Source of the DNA: Gordius sp. MW1
Taxonomy: Eukaryota; Nematomorpha; Gordioida; Gordea; Gordiidae
Assembly: GCA_964036665.1 (NCBI GenBank)
Contig: OZ038532.1
Coordinates: forward strand, 20,363,037-20,427,036
Length of the DNA stretch: 64,000 nt
Direction of reading: 5' to 3'
The stretch's first letter is position 1, and each line of letters opens with the position of its first letter. Position numbers and translations under genes: made by a program. Positions 1 through 12,412 of the stretch are shown here, in pieces. Below the pieces are notes generated by a model. That model did no database searches, was not told the origin of the DNA, and was given only the letters and a program-made list of their open reading frames with translations.

Positions 1-1159
1 AAGTATATTTATTTTGTAACTTTAAAAGAATATGGGAACACTCACATTATGCTCGAATACGTTTCACCAGCATATCTAGTCCTTGAGTGTCTGAGTTATT
101 CGCTATTTTTTATTACTTACGCAATGCTAGATACCAATTATAAACACAGTTTATATAATATTATAACAAAATTGTACCATAAACTTAAAAATGTATTGTC
201 CTATACCTCGTAATTGACAATTAATGTAATTGTTCAATATTTTATACTACAGAAGTTTCTATTTTAATTTTTATTATTGTAAAGTTCTTGCAATGTTTTA
301 AATATTTATTAATGTTGTATATTATTTTCAAATTCAATATATATTTCTTTTATTTTGAATTGGAAATGATTTATGCTAAGTTTTTATAACATTTTAAAAG
401 CCCGTCAAAAATTATGTAAAATTTATCCGTTTATTAGATCTAATCTAATATTAAAAATGGGTGTAGCTAGGATCGAAGGTAATTGGGAACCGCAAAATGA
501 TATTCATTTTAAAAAGCAAAAACATAAAACCCTTTCTTGCTTAAATTTTTTATAATGATTTAATTTTTTTGAAGTTATAATATTATATTAACTGATATGA
601 AAAATATATATTTATATAAAGACAAAATAGAGCTCCAATGCATCACAAATCTTTTTCACGAAAAGCGGTCAACAGTCGGCCATGGATTTGAAATTATAAT
701 TATCGGTTAGGATGCCAGTTTAAGCAAAAATTTAAAAGAATATTTGAAAATCAGGCTAATCCTGCCGATTTCTTTATAATTAATCGCGCGTTGTTCATAA
801 GTCCCTGAACATGAGGCAACAATGTTAAATTTGGCTATCTTAATCATTTTGTAATGCTGTATAGCTTCTACCGTGTTTTACCCATTCTAAATGAGATTCT
901 GAAGGGCACAAGACATTAACCATTACCGACATCACTTAATGAGACGGTGAAATATTATTATCTATGATATCAATATGCAATCATGATAAATTGCAGATAG
1001 ATTTAAGCCTATCTAAGATTCGGGAAATCTATTAGTGTAATTAATTTAGAAATATAAGCCATTGACTGAGGTGTAGAGGCTGAATGTAAAAAGCTCTCTA
1101 TAATTTATACACTTTATATAAATTCATTGCATTTGCCTAAAGCTAAACCCTTAACAAAA
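1..1159. other. AT-rich DNA, nothing recognised
   Basis: There is no convincing coding region, RNA gene or named repeat here. A short open frame at 373-555 (+) lacks any family motif, and its base composition matches its surroundings, so I do not call it. Confidence 0.5.
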
Positions 1160-1375
1160 ATAATACTTTAACTTTTAATTATTCTGATGGATCTGTAGGG
1201 AAACAAATTCATCTACCTTGACACGAATTTGGGAAAGATACGCACAAGGTTATAAAAGAAAGAATACACAAAGAGATTCCCAAATTCCTTTCAAGTTAAA
1301 TGAATTTGTTTCCCTAAAGATCATTTCTAATTCATTCAGTCAAATAAAAAATAATTAAAATGTAAAGTTATTAGT
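1160..1375. repeat. Palindromic hairpin repeat
   Basis: The arms 1197-1234 and 1278-1315 are inverted copies of about 38 bp with only a few mismatches; both begin agggaaacaaattcat when read inward. Weaker complementarity continues outward (gatct next to each arm, then taataactttac-like sequence at both outer edges), with about 20 bp extra on the right. A small foldback MITE is the simplest reading. No target duplication is clear. Confidence 0.6.
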
Positions 1376-1560
1376 GTTTCGATGTCGTCGGTTTCGTCTC
1401 GGGCTAGAAAAATCTAGTCTAGTCTCGATGAGAAATCGTAACATGTCTCGACTTTTAACAACTTTCTTATTCTATTTAAATTTTTCCTCTAATTTATATA
1501 AATTATTGTATAAATAAACTTTTTTTAGTAGATTAAAATGGCGAACAGTTTTACTTAAAA
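1376..1560. repeat. GTCTCG-rich dispersed repeat, copy 1
   Basis: The stretch 1381-1446 is rich in gtctcg/gagac words and is followed by a block ending near aaaatggcgaac. The same combination occurs inverted at 7865-7991 plus 10290-10360, where a hAT element has split it. Shorter relatives lie near 3683-3772 and 4195-4225. There is no coding signal and the family is unknown. Confidence 0.45.
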
Positions 1561-1784
1561 AACTTTATAACCATGTCATTTACATATTTAAACTAACTGG
1601 GACCCATAGTTAGCATTAATAATTAATGCCTCTTGATAACTTATTTGAGACAAGAGCTTTAGTTCTTTGATATAGCAGTCATCAGTTTGTGAATTGTCTC
1701 ATTGGAGGATCTAAGTGAATACTTTTTATCATTATTTATAACATAAGTTATTAGTTTCACACTACAACGTGTGAAAACACACGG

Positions 1785-2213
1785 GATGACGCGCGAAAGC
1801 GAAAAAAAGCGAAGTAAATTTTTGGGCTAATTTATCAAACTCTTCACTCTTTTTTTAATATCTTTATATTAATCGTGAAATTTATCATATGTCAATGGTA
1901 TTGCACGAATATCATTGTTAAGATCGTAATTATTCTATAAACATATAAAATTATATAAAAAATACATGCATACCAAATTCAATTTTTTCGCACGAAAAGT
2001 ACAAAATGATTTGTATCTTATTTTCGTTCGCTTTTCGCCCCGGGCGAAAATGATCATCTGCGGTTTCTCTATAAACGCCTCCTATTTACAATTGTTTAAT
2101 TTTCGTGATTTATGATAAATTTCACGATGAATATAAAGATATTAAGAAAAAGAATGAAGAGTTTGATAAATTAGCCCAAAAATTTACTTCGTCTTTTTTC
2201 GCTTCGCTCATCA
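1785..2213. repeat. Foldback MITE
   Basis: The arms 1785-1888 and 2110-2213 are inverted copies of each other for about 100 bp. They share gcgaagtaaatttttgggct and tttatcaaactcttca, and the ends read roughly gatga(c)gcga. The roughly 220 bp between the arms is unrelated AT-rich sequence. This is a typical long-TIR non-autonomous element. I could not fix a target duplication. Confidence 0.65.
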
Positions 2214-2755
2214 CTAACGCCGCCTAACATAGATATATAAAAAACATAAAAGACATGAGCGTTTCATAAATTACACATATTAATTATAAAAAATATTTTT
2301 ACATTCAATTAATTAAAGGTTATGCCCAAAATTCAAACGTGATTTATTTTTTCAAATTATGCCATAAAATATTTTTTTATTAAAAAAGCTTATGCGAATA
2401 TATTATAGTGTAGTGTAAAATCGCATAGAAAATTGAATTAGAGTTCACATGCCAACCTTACCTTTATAACGTGAAAGGCCATATAAATGGCAAAACAATT
2501 GCATAATGTGATTTATATTATTACCTGTGGGTTCAGGCAGGGCGACCCCTACTGTCCCCCTCAGTGTTATTTATCTAATGTATATCATAAAATAAAACCA
2601 TGAGCGATAGAATAAACAATGGTGCTAAGTATCATGTGTAAATAGCGAATATATATGTAATATTTTATAAAGGTTAAAGCGTAAGCGTGTGCGACGAAAA
2701 TTTAAGTTATTATGCGGGATAAGTATAGGGACTAAGTGTGAGGAAGGAGCGTAGA

Positions 2756-3211
2756 TCAGGGAAAAATTCCAAATGGCGGCCCCTCAGGGAGCGAGTTCCT
2801 TATATCCTGCGAGTAAGAACGCGCAGATAGGGTCATTAGCTCCGTTGTGTGTGTCCCTATTCCGCTATCTATATTTTCGTCGTCATCACGTCTCCTGTCC
2901 ATATGAACAAACATTTCGTCGTCGGAGAAGGTCTCCGGTATCTGCTCTCCCTCTGGTGGTTCTTTTGTTATAATTGAGGAGACCGAATAGTGTTCAGGGG
3001 GTAACCACGTGCGGCTGGCGTAGTCAGCTGGATTTTCCGTGGTTGGGGTCCACTGTATATTGCATCTGATTGCTATGAGTGATTGTATGCCATAATCCCT
3101 TACGAAGCACGAGAGTAGGTGTTTACAGGTGAGTTGGAGCCTCCTTTGAGTAGGACATATGCCGTGTGGTTTGAGAAATTCAGAGGTGTACCATGAGTTT
3201 AAGCATAACAA
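2756..3211 (-). pseudogene. Retroelement pol fragment (RNase H end)
   Basis: This 151-codon open frame carries IQWTPTTENPADYASR. A Trp/Pro-containing strand followed by NPAD..SR is the signature of the C-terminal end of retroelement RNase H domains and is common in BEL/Pao elements. Upstream pol sequence is missing at the high-coordinate side, so the fragment is 5'-truncated. The acidic tail after the motif (DDDENIDSG) is not diagnostic. The assignment to retroelement is fairly firm; the BEL/Pao clade is an inference. Confidence 0.55.
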
Positions 3212-5540
3212 ACTCTCGTAGAGTCATAATTATCGTTTTCAAAGGCAATCGTTCTGCCGTCAGATAAGTCGCTGGAGTACATAAAAAACTTTCAATTTAT
3301 AGAGTCTTTTTGATTTAACCACCGATTCCAAATATCTTGACATCAGAAAGGATGTAATTGTGATAAATTGGAAGATGCTCCATAATATTTACTAATTCAT
3401 CAGAACTAAATCAGCATGTTTAAATTATGAAATAATGATAAAGCTATAAATTTGCAAAAAGAATATAAAAAAACTTATTTATAAATATATTCAACAGCCA
3501 AACAAATGTTAAATTATGAATTTTAAGCCTGTACTTAGGTGTGTAAATACGCAATTAAACGTATTCCTATTACATCAATTTACTTTTAACATCCTAACTT
3601 TAAATCACAAAACAAAAAAAAATACACAACTAAACTATATTGATAATGATGACCAATAAAGAAATTTCAAAAGCCGAGATGTTGCTGATAAGATCTCGTC
3701 TCGATCTAGCAATTTTTCAAAGTCTGTCTCCGTTTTCGAGACGAGACGAAATCGAGGTATCCTCGTAAGGTTATAATCTGTTATTAACTTGCGCTTTAAA
3801 TTTTTAATGATTTACCAGTCATTTAACTTGTAGCCATTATACTCATCTAAATTAATATTAAAATATAGCTACAGGCACATTTCAGAATTAAGGTTAGGAT
3901 TTGGTTTATCGAGGGCTTAGTGATGCTAAACAAGCGGAAGCAGCAAATCCAAAATCTTATCTAAGTTGACAACAGCAATTCAGAGACATGGGTGAACTAA
4001 TAGCTGTTATAATTATTTTAGCCAGTACTAGTGATGTGGAAAATCTGAGAAAAATTCTCTGTCTCGTTTGGAAACATACAAGACCCGCGCAGAGTCGCTA
4101 CCGGACCAGTTCGTCAAAAATTAGTGTTATTTATAATTTTAATTCATCCTAGGTGGTTGAATACAACAATAATGACGTTTAACAACATGTAGTCGTGTAA
4201 ACGAGAATTTGAAATACTGAATCGAGACGATACGAAATCTTATAAACTCTATAAATTTTTTAACCATCATAATCAAAATTTATCTAATTTTTGTGTGATT
4301 CGCATTTAAGATATTAAGTAATAGACTTGGATTATACAGGATATTATTTCATATTCATTCCGCGAAATCAAATTTACTATTTTTCACTTATTCAAAAATG
4401 TATGAGTGGCCCTTAATGCATTTAAACAATTTAATGATATATATATCATATATTTATAGCTTAGCCTTTTAATTACTTGTGGGTTGTGGATCTTCAAATT
4501 TCACAATTTCATCATCCTCTCAGATGAGATGAATTACAAAATAATTATCCTAATTTGGCTCCTAAGTTGACTAATTTTTGAGCACCCGAGCGATCTATGT
4601 GCTCGCCGAGTGATTGTTTTTGGAAGCAACTTTTACTATTCAAAAATCTAATTGATTAAATTATGTGTCGGCCAGGACTTCGGTAGGCTTAAGCTCATGG
4701 TACCAAATCGCACAAATTACATTATCCCATTTGTTTTGCCATCAACATTGATTTTCACATTATAAATGTGAGGTGCTTTCTTGATTAATGAATTTTTGTA
4801 AGTGTGGCTATTATTACTGAAATTATATCAACAAGTAAATTATAGTTTTATTATAAAATTATGTAAGTGCATTTTATTACAAACCTCAAAATTATGTTCG
4901 CGAGAAAGTTTATATAATCGCGACTAATCAAAACAAAATAATACATTAAGTCAATTCGAGGGCAGCCAATTCCATAAGCATATATCAAAATGTAAAACCT
5001 CCATCACACACGATCCCAAAGAATTTTTCTACATCAAGCAGAAAATCACCATGGAAATTGTAAAATTTAATACAATCTCAATCCATGGCTCGATGCCAGC
5101 TCATTAATTTATTATATTATAGCATACAACCTACTTAATTATTTGGAAATAAACTACTAACGATTCAAAAAAAAAATTAACGTTTAGTGGTTTATTTAAT
5201 CTAGAATACTACGAGCTATATGTGATAATACAATTAAGTAAATTAACGTTTTGAAGTGAACTTAATGTAAAATGCCGCGAGAAATTTACAAGTCAATTAA
5301 ATAGGTGGTTACTATATATGGTAAGCAACTAATTACTTATGTTATGAATATGATGGATGCACTCACACCTATGTTGCTTTTATTTAATCCTTAGATCAAT
5401 AGCTGATGATGGGTATGTCATGGGCCTTAAACTATTGCTTCAAATTATTAATCAAAGGCATGACTTTAAATTAAGACAATATTAGTCAAGGCCCAATCCA
5501 TATTTCGGACCAAGTTAAATATAGGCAAATTTATAAATTA
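3212..5540. other. AT-rich DNA with scattered GTCTCG repeats
   Basis: There are no coding regions. Pieces of the GTCTCG-rich repeat occur at 3683-3772 (gatctcgtctcgatc ... gacgagacgaaatcgag) and near 4195-4225. The rest is unrecognised. Confidence 0.45.
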
Positions 5541-7671
5541 ATAGCTGTGCCTGGCCAAGCGTTGCTTTGGCTTAGTCCTTTAGCTAAATAATTAGCATGA
5601 ATTAAGAACAACTGGCTACGCCCATAGGTATTAAAAGTTTGAATGTACATATACGGTTTTCAGTCTACCTGAGAGATGTTAAAATATATTTTTTAAATAT
5701 AAAGATGTATTGCAGGTAATAAAGGAAAAAATATGCTTAAATTACCCTAAAATGAAGTTGGGGTAAGAATAAAGCTAGATTGATATGGTTGGTGGGGACG
5801 TTTTTGCGATAAGCATAATGGTATAGTAGATAGATTAAAATGTATATATTCAATTTTACCTGTTACGGAGATATAAAATTTAAAAATGCACAGGTCCAGT
5901 CAAAATTGTGGCTTTAACAATTATGCACATCAAGCGTTAAACAGCGAGACGTAAACCATTGCAAAGTTTTGGCTGACTTATATTTCGCAGCACGATCGGT
6001 ACGCCAATTTTCAAATGCAGTATGTGAGGTGGTTTGCTAGATCATTTGAATTTAAAAATTCGATTGGATAATTAACAGCGTCAGCAGTAACAACAACATT
6101 GTCACCCGATTTGTAAGTTGTTGGATTGCCTTGAATGTTACACAGAATGAGATTGTTAACCTCGTGGACATCTTTATTCTTGGGGGCCAGAATAGCCCGT
6201 TGGCAGAGCTAAAATCGATCATTATAATAGGCATTAATATTTGGAAACACTTTTTCAACCGAAGCAGTTTTAGACGGAACAAAATTGCAGATGATAAAAG
6301 AAACCGTCCTGAGCATATATCAACGTGCATTCCCAATTTCTAGCAATCGATGGGAGAATATCTCACATGCAGGATGATTTTGTAATACAACGCATATTAG
6401 TAGTTAGATGTAACGTTTTGACATAAGGTAACAAAATAAAATTAGGCAGGCATTAATTTCGTCCGCAGGATGAACCGATCGTAAGAGAACCGGTAAAATT
6501 TGCCGGAAATCTGCTGCAAGCAATAATTTTGCGTTACCCAAAGGTTTAAAGGTTCTTCGTAAATCTTGAGATAACAGATTAGAGTTTCGAGCGATTTTAC
6601 ATGGGCCATTATGCTTTCATCTCAAACGATAAGTTTGCACCTATGTTATACTTTACCCATTCCATATGTTCTGGAAATGTTGCACATTGGAGTTTCATTA
6701 TAATGAGCGTTTAATGGCAATTTTAATGCTGAATGAGCAATTTTTCCATTGGGTAACTATGTGCGCCAGCCATTCCGGAAGACGCTAGAGCCATGGCTAT
6801 ATTAATTTGGGAACGAATAGTTGCCAGGAGCAATGTCAGTAGGAATGTTATGCCAGTTTCTCCTGGAGCATTTAAGAAGAAGGCTTTTCCTTAACCTATT
6901 AACAGCAAGCAAAATCGTATTGTAAATGGCTTTTTGTTGCGTCGTTAGCTTTGTAACATAAGATCGCATGTCAGACAAAGGATCACCTTAGTTGTATTTT
7001 TGTTCACGTATTCTACATAGAATGGAGCAGCAGCAAATCGATTTAATGCTGGCATACCCAGTTAATTCAAAGCTTTGTTTTCAATTTGTAAGTTTGTAGC
7101 ATTTGATCCATGTTGATATTGTGCTTTGTATTTAAGTAGCAAAGCACAGTTAGCACTGCATTTTAAGTTTGTCTATTAAACAATGTCTGCATTTATCATC
7201 TAACGTTATAGTAACGTTTCTGTACTTGTAATATGAATAACCGAACTTCTCAAAAATACGAAAAAGGAACGAAACGGGAGGTTTGGAAAATCGCGCATTA
7301 TTTTTATTTAAGAAAATGGTGATTTTTAGGGTATTGAGAATATTTATTTGTCACAGGTTTATATATTGAAAAATGGGCGTAGTTGAGTAAAAAATTGAGG
7401 CACAAAATACAAAGCAATCGTGGAAAAGAGTCTAAGGCAATAAGTAGCACCATAACAAAAAACTAAGATAAAAGCGTTGTATCTCTCGTCCGCTAGATGG
7501 CGGTAAGCACCACTAAAAAATAGGGTTACAGCCGTCTCAGGTCGATAGAAAGTATATATAAACCATCTAGTGCTAAGGTAATATTTTGGCCAAATTTGAT
7601 GGCAATCGGTCGAGGACTTTAGGAGTTATTAGAGGATAAAGAAAACGGAGTTTCATTTTTATAAATATAGA
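5541..7671 (-). mobile_element. Helitron relic (copy 2)
   Basis: Read on the - strand, it starts near 7671 with TCTATATTTATAAAAATG and a subterminal block (gattgccatcaaatttggcc) shared with the Helitron at 27956. It ends near 5541 with aagcaacgcttggccaggca followed by gctat, the hairpin and the degenerate CTRR end also seen at 32050. There are no terminal inverted repeats and no target duplication, as expected for Helitrons. The coding part is decayed (separate entry). At 2.1 kb it is internally deleted. Confidence 0.75.
5930..6800 (-). pseudogene. Helitron Pif1-type helicase relic
   Basis: The - strand matches, block by block, the helicase of the Helitron at 29537-31370. Shared blocks are the segment around 6060-6150 (expected N.LIL....DG.P..YKSVD, then ADDAVNYS.EFLNSL) and the segment at 6700-6760 that encodes the TAHSALKLPL-like motif on the - strand. 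Stops and frameshifts break all frames. It is non-functional; in intact elements the family unwinds DNA during rolling-circle transposition. Confidence 0.65.
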
Positions 7672-7991
7672 CTAAGTCATTCTAAATTTGAGACGGTGGT
7701 TTTAATATAAATTTACTAATTTATTTTTAAATTTGCCTTTTTAGTAGAAACTGTTTTACTTAAATTGCATTGTTAATTACTAGCTTATAGATGAATGAAC
7801 TAATGTCCAAGCAATAAATAACATGTTGTACATTGGGTTTATGCTTTGAACGTCTTCAAATAGAAAATGGTTCGCCATTTTGCTCTTTTTAAAATGTATT
7901 TATATATTGATAATCTAAATGCATTAAGGCTAAAATTTATTTATTAGAAATTGATTAGAGTCGAGACTAGTCGAGGATTCTTGTCGACACG
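7672..7991. repeat. GTCTCG-rich repeat, copy 2 (left half)
   Basis: The part from about 7865 to 7991 is the inverted relative of 1381-1550 (gttcgccatttt, then gagtcgagactagtcgag). It is interrupted at 7991 by the hAT element and resumes at 10290 with gacacgagacgagacc. Confidence 0.5.
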
Positions 7992-9239
7992 CAGTGGCGT
8001 AGCTAGCCTTTTTGCCTTGGGGGGGGGGGCTGAGCTAGTCAAGCCATGGGGGGGGGGAGAAAATTTTTTTAACTATTAAAACCTTTAAAAATTAACAAAA
8101 TTATGTTTTGCCCCCCCCCAAGCCAAAACCTGGATACAACCATGGGTCGGTCAAACGCTAATTAAAAATTTTTCCCTCATAAACGTTGGACAAATAAAAT
8201 TCCGCTACTACCTTGTGTATTTTTTCTAATAACATCCACATGTATGTCTCAGACCCTCATGTTTATAGGGCATAAAATAAATAAAATTCATTCATTAATA
8301 AAGCAAAGTAATGTAGTTGAAACAAAATAGAAAATTTCACTTGGTATAATAAGTTTTGTATAAATGAATTGTAAGGGCACAAAGTGGAACTGGGATATTG
8401 ACAAGAAATCTTTGACATTAAAAATAATACAATTAGTGAAAAAAAACTATACAACAAAGTTTTTATAAAAAGATTTTATTGCCACAACCCCAAAAAGTCT
8501 TGGCCATATATTTATATAACAAATTTTAATTTTACATATGCAATATTGGCAGCATTTTCAGCATTTATATCAGGAAAACAATGAGAACATTAAGAGCCTT
8601 TTTTAAGGCTAGATCCTCAAAAAGCGTAATTATAACATAAAATATAAAAAAAATTAATTATGAAATAAAATTCTATTGAGGATGATGATATTATAGATAT
8701 ATTTGCATAACCCCCCCCCCCCTCCTTTACACCGTATAAAAATTAAAATGAACTAATAAATTTAACGGCTAAATGAACCTTAAAAATATTCTGTCAAAAT
8801 TAAACGAATCAAAATTATACTTAATAATTTTAGATGAAATTAGAGATGTGAGATGCACAGAACAACTTAGCGTTTGTGTACATTTTGTTGAATCCAATGG
8901 CACACCAAAAGGATTTTTTGGAAATTTTATCCTTTGAAAGTTTTGATGCGTTATTGTCTACAAAATTCAGGAATTTGTTATTAATATTAATTTATCAAAC
9001 TTTTGATGGGATATCACTAATAAAGGGGAAAAAATGGTGTCCAATCTATTTTTTGGAAAATCACTGGCTTTATATGTGCATGTGGTACATAAAATATGCA
9101 AGATATGTTAAACAATAAGCATGTGAGATGGACAATTAAATTGAATCCAGGATGGAATTTTCGTAAATTTAATAATATTTTAATATATTTTGAAAGTGTT
9201 AAAAAGTTTATAATTTTTCATTAAATATTAAAATTAGTC

Positions 9240-10112
9240 TTTTAATAGTAGTTCATTACGACTTTTACTCGATGTTGCAAACGAATTTATAATATTATCG
9301 GGGGAATAAGATTTATAAAGTCATGTTCTAAGCTCAATAAAGCTTAGGAAGATAACCTATCTTGTCCAATTGTGATGAAGATATTTTTAATCCATTTTAG
9401 CAATGAGAACGATCCTTCGCATGAGCATGAAGTTATTGGGATAGTTAAAATTATTCTATTGAGGGCAAAATTTTCATAAATGAAAAAATATCATTGCATT
9501 TTATTTACAAAATTTTTTGCCATTATTATTTCGGCATCTTGCAGTTTTAATTCATAATGGTTAATTACTTCTGATAAAAGAGATTTATCGCAAAAAAGGG
9601 GATGAATGGTTTAAACCTTCCATGGGCTTAGCCAGGGGGGGGGGCAGGGAGGGGCGGCCGCCCCCCTCTAAATCCAAAATTTTGTTGAAATTTATTAAAA
9701 TTATGGCTGAAATTTGAAAAAATAATCATTTTGCCCCCTCCTAAATCATTATTGCCCCCCCCCCCTCTAATTCAAATTCTGGCTATGCCCATGAAACTTT
9801 CTAAGGACCTATATAGATTACAATAATTTACGAAAATCTTAGGTTTAATTCTGCTATTATTCTATCGATGATAGGATAAAATAAATCAATTTCGAAATCC
9901 ATTAATAAATTGGTAGATTCAAAAGAGTAAAAAGTGTCATAATTTTTTGATTTTTTAATACGTTTATAAGGTACTAAATCAAAAATTGAAGCTAAATCTC
10001 TCGCCTTATTATAAAGAATTTGATAGTGATCCTTATTTCTAATATCATTTAAAGTTAATATAAGGCTATTAACCGTTAAAATTGCATTTATTAAACGAAT
10101 ATTTAGGCTTTA
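9240..10112 (-). pseudogene. hAT transposase relic
   Basis: Translated fragments in order on the - strand are: INAILTVNSLILTLNDIRN and YNKARDLASIFDLVPYKR (about 10080-9960); MDFEIDLFYPIIDRIIAEL followed by NLRFS (about 9900-9830); SEVINHYELKLQDAEIIM (about 9590-9525); then LTIPITSCSCEGSFSLLKWI followed by KN (about 9470-9380), with DRL and INSFATSSKSRNELLLK after that. These are the linker and C-terminal dimerisation region of ZMYM-like hAT transposases, in which SCSCEGSFS stands for the family's S.SCERSFS. Frameshifts, stops and a nested MITE inactivate it. The N-terminal BED finger and most of the RNase H-like core are missing. Confidence 0.75.
9614..9795. mobile_element. CATGGGCGTAGCC-family MITE (nested)
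   Basis: The termini are catgggcttagccagg and its inverse ctggctatgcccatg. Flanking octamers are aaaccttc and aaactttc (7 of 8 identical), indicating hAT-type insertion. The interior has G and C homopolymer runs flanking an AT core, as in the other copies of this family. Confidence 0.75.
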
Positions 10113-10295
10113 TATTATAATTAAAAGTTATATTCAAAGATAATTATAATCTTCATATTTTTCTTAATTGAGATAAAATAAAAAAAATGGCTTACGGGGC
10201 CCAAGATTTTTCCCTTGGGGGGCCCATGGAGCCCGGTTTTTGCTCTTGGGGGGCCCGGGCCCCCTGGCCCCCCCCTAGCTACGCCACTGGACACG

Positions 10296-12283
10296 AGACG
10301 AGACCGAGATGTTTCTAGGCCGAGTTGAGACTTGATTAAGATTTCATAATCGCACCTGAAACGGGATCAAAACACTGGCCAATATTAAATAGAAAGATGT
10401 ATACGACATCGCGGGTCGCTAGGTTGGCGGACTCTCATTCACATCGCCACCTAACCCATAAAAAATAGTGCGGAGGCGTTTATTACACTCAAGAGCAAAC
10501 CGTTTTAACAGAAAGGTATAGTTTTACAATGCAGCCAAGTCCTAAGGAAAGAAATTAAATGAGAGTCAGATTTTATCTGCCTTTTCAAAATAATATTAAT
10601 AGTAATTTGTAAGTATGAGGGAATAGTTTCAACATTGGCTTGATTCTTAAGTCTAAACCTTAATAAATTTGGTATGTTAGGATTTCATTCCTCAAACGCT
10701 AGGTGAAATATAACAAAACATGTGCAAAAGTCCTGGTCAATCCTCAATTACAAATATTAAAAAAAATTTAATTTCTAAAATTCTGAAACAATTCAATTTT
10801 TTTTTGTTAATATGCTAACTATTAATGTTAATCTTATATCCAAATTATAATATTGTAGCTTAATATAATATCATTATATTATTAATTGAAATATTGCGAT
10901 TACTCGATCAAGATGGAAACCAATATTAAGTAAGAGGTAACATATAAATTAGTAACATAATTCTTGAATTCATTAATTTAAATAAGGGATTAAATTGTAT
11001 GGTGTAGTCATTGAGAATCAAGCTGGTGCAACGACATTTAGACATCTTGAGGCAGGTAGTCCTGAAACGCATATGCAGGAGTAATCTTTAAACGTGGTTG
11101 GGTATGGTCTGCCTTTTGCCCAAAATTTTTTGTAATTTGTTAGATTAAATTGATCCAAGGTCGTGGGTGATAATGGTTGGGATTTAAAGATCTTTTTAAT
11201 ACACCTTCCATTGTTACTGCATATTGTTTTGCTACATTCTAAACAATAAAAAAAGTTTTTTGATAACTCACTGACAAATTTTTATTCCGTAAAAGAGTTA
11301 TTACTAAAATTAAACCTTAACATCATTAAAAGTATGCTTATCTCATGCAAAGTTAAAGCTTAGATATTATATGCTTCATTATAATTTGTAAGCAATACAA
11401 ATTATAGGCCTGGTATATGTTATCGGCTAATAAAGTAGTAAAATTAGAGGTATAAGCGTATATAATTTATATATAGTTTAAAGGGATAAATAGCAGTTGT
11501 TTAGAAACGCGCTACAATTTTAAATAACTGTTGAAGAAAGAACCATTTTAATGATAATAACTCTAATGTATATGTCCATCTAGCGAAATCTTTCATTAGA
11601 GACTAATATATTTAACTTTCGTAACAAGTAACATGAAAATTGTCGCATAAACGGATTCCCCCCCTCTCCCTATAGTCGTATATGCGGATTCCTATTTGGA
11701 AAATGTTTGAAAACTATGTAGACTGAATACCCTATCAAGGTTTAAATTGTACCTATAGATTGTTCTGATTTTGATTATAAAATATAAAGTAGATCGCCGC
11801 CTCGACCTCTAAATAAAAGAAAGTTGTATTTAACAACACTGATCTCTAGACCTTTATCGGAACTTAAGGACATTAAGTCTTTGTCTTCTCGATAAAGGGG
11901 GACTGTGGTATACTTCATCCCCCCCCACGCGCTTTGTGTTATACAGTCAAAACCGTTTAATTGCAAAGCCTTGGGCCTGAAAAAAAACTCGCGATTAACC
12001 GATGGAACTAAAAGTATATGTACATTATATTAAATATTCATTTCTTACGCTTCGCAATAAAACGATATTTTATATAATTATCTGGTTGATTTAAGGACTC
12101 GAAAATGTTTGTGAATATCTGATATTGTACTTTTAAGCGATTTGTCAATAAACGATGTTTTTGTTAATATTATTGTTTAAAAAAACAAAATGGCGGTTAA
12201 ATTCGCGATTAAAAGATTTTGCGCAACAATCCGATTTGCGATTAAGAAGTTTCGAGTTTATTTAATTTCCATTAGGTGTGTTC
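10296..12283. other. No gene; end of a split repeat, then unrecognised DNA
   Basis: The first 70 bp complete the GTCTCG repeat interrupted by the hAT element. The rest is AT-rich without coding signal, apart from the dispersed repeat at 11770-11990 and a cggattcccccc-type tract at 11651-11690 that recurs at 13991-14150. Confidence 0.45.
11770..11990. repeat. Dispersed repeat, copy 1
   Basis: The sequence tagatcgccgcctcgacctc plus the following 90 bp recurs inverted near 39265-39375 (gagatcgaggcggcgtctat). A 63-codon open frame lies within it at 11775-11966 on the - strand. It has no family motif, and the conservation looks like repeat conservation, so I do not call a gene. Confidence 0.45.
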
Positions 12284-12412
12284 ACCAACAATTGCCAATG
12301 GTAGGTAAACCAAAGTTTCAGCTTAACCAAAAGGTGTGTTATTGAAACTATTTGGGTAAACCTAAGTGGCTTTTGGGTGAGATTGTCCAACAGGTGGGTT
12401 CTAAAATTTTAA
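12284..12412 (+). pseudogene. Ty3/gypsy integrase C-terminal scrap
   Basis: The translated start QQLPMVGKPKFQLNQKV nearly matches the end of the integrase frame at 15599-16198, in opposite orientation. Downstream it adds YLGKPKWLLGEIVQQVGSK, which resembles the small C-terminal fold where integrase binds target DNA. It is a second copy of the same retroelement family, with an internal stop after KVCY. Confidence 0.6.

Larger units (their letters stand above)
7992..10289. mobile_element. Degenerate hAT transposon
   Basis: The termini are cagtggcgtagctagc at 7992 and its inverted form gctagctacgccactg ending at 10289. Flanking repeats gacacg (7986-7991 and 10290-10295) look like a remnant target duplication; 6 bp are visible against the usual 8 bp. 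The element sits inside the GTCTCG-rich repeat. The - strand carries a decayed hAT transposase. A smaller MITE is nested at 9614-9795, and several homopolymer G/C tracts occur near the ends. Confidence 0.75.
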
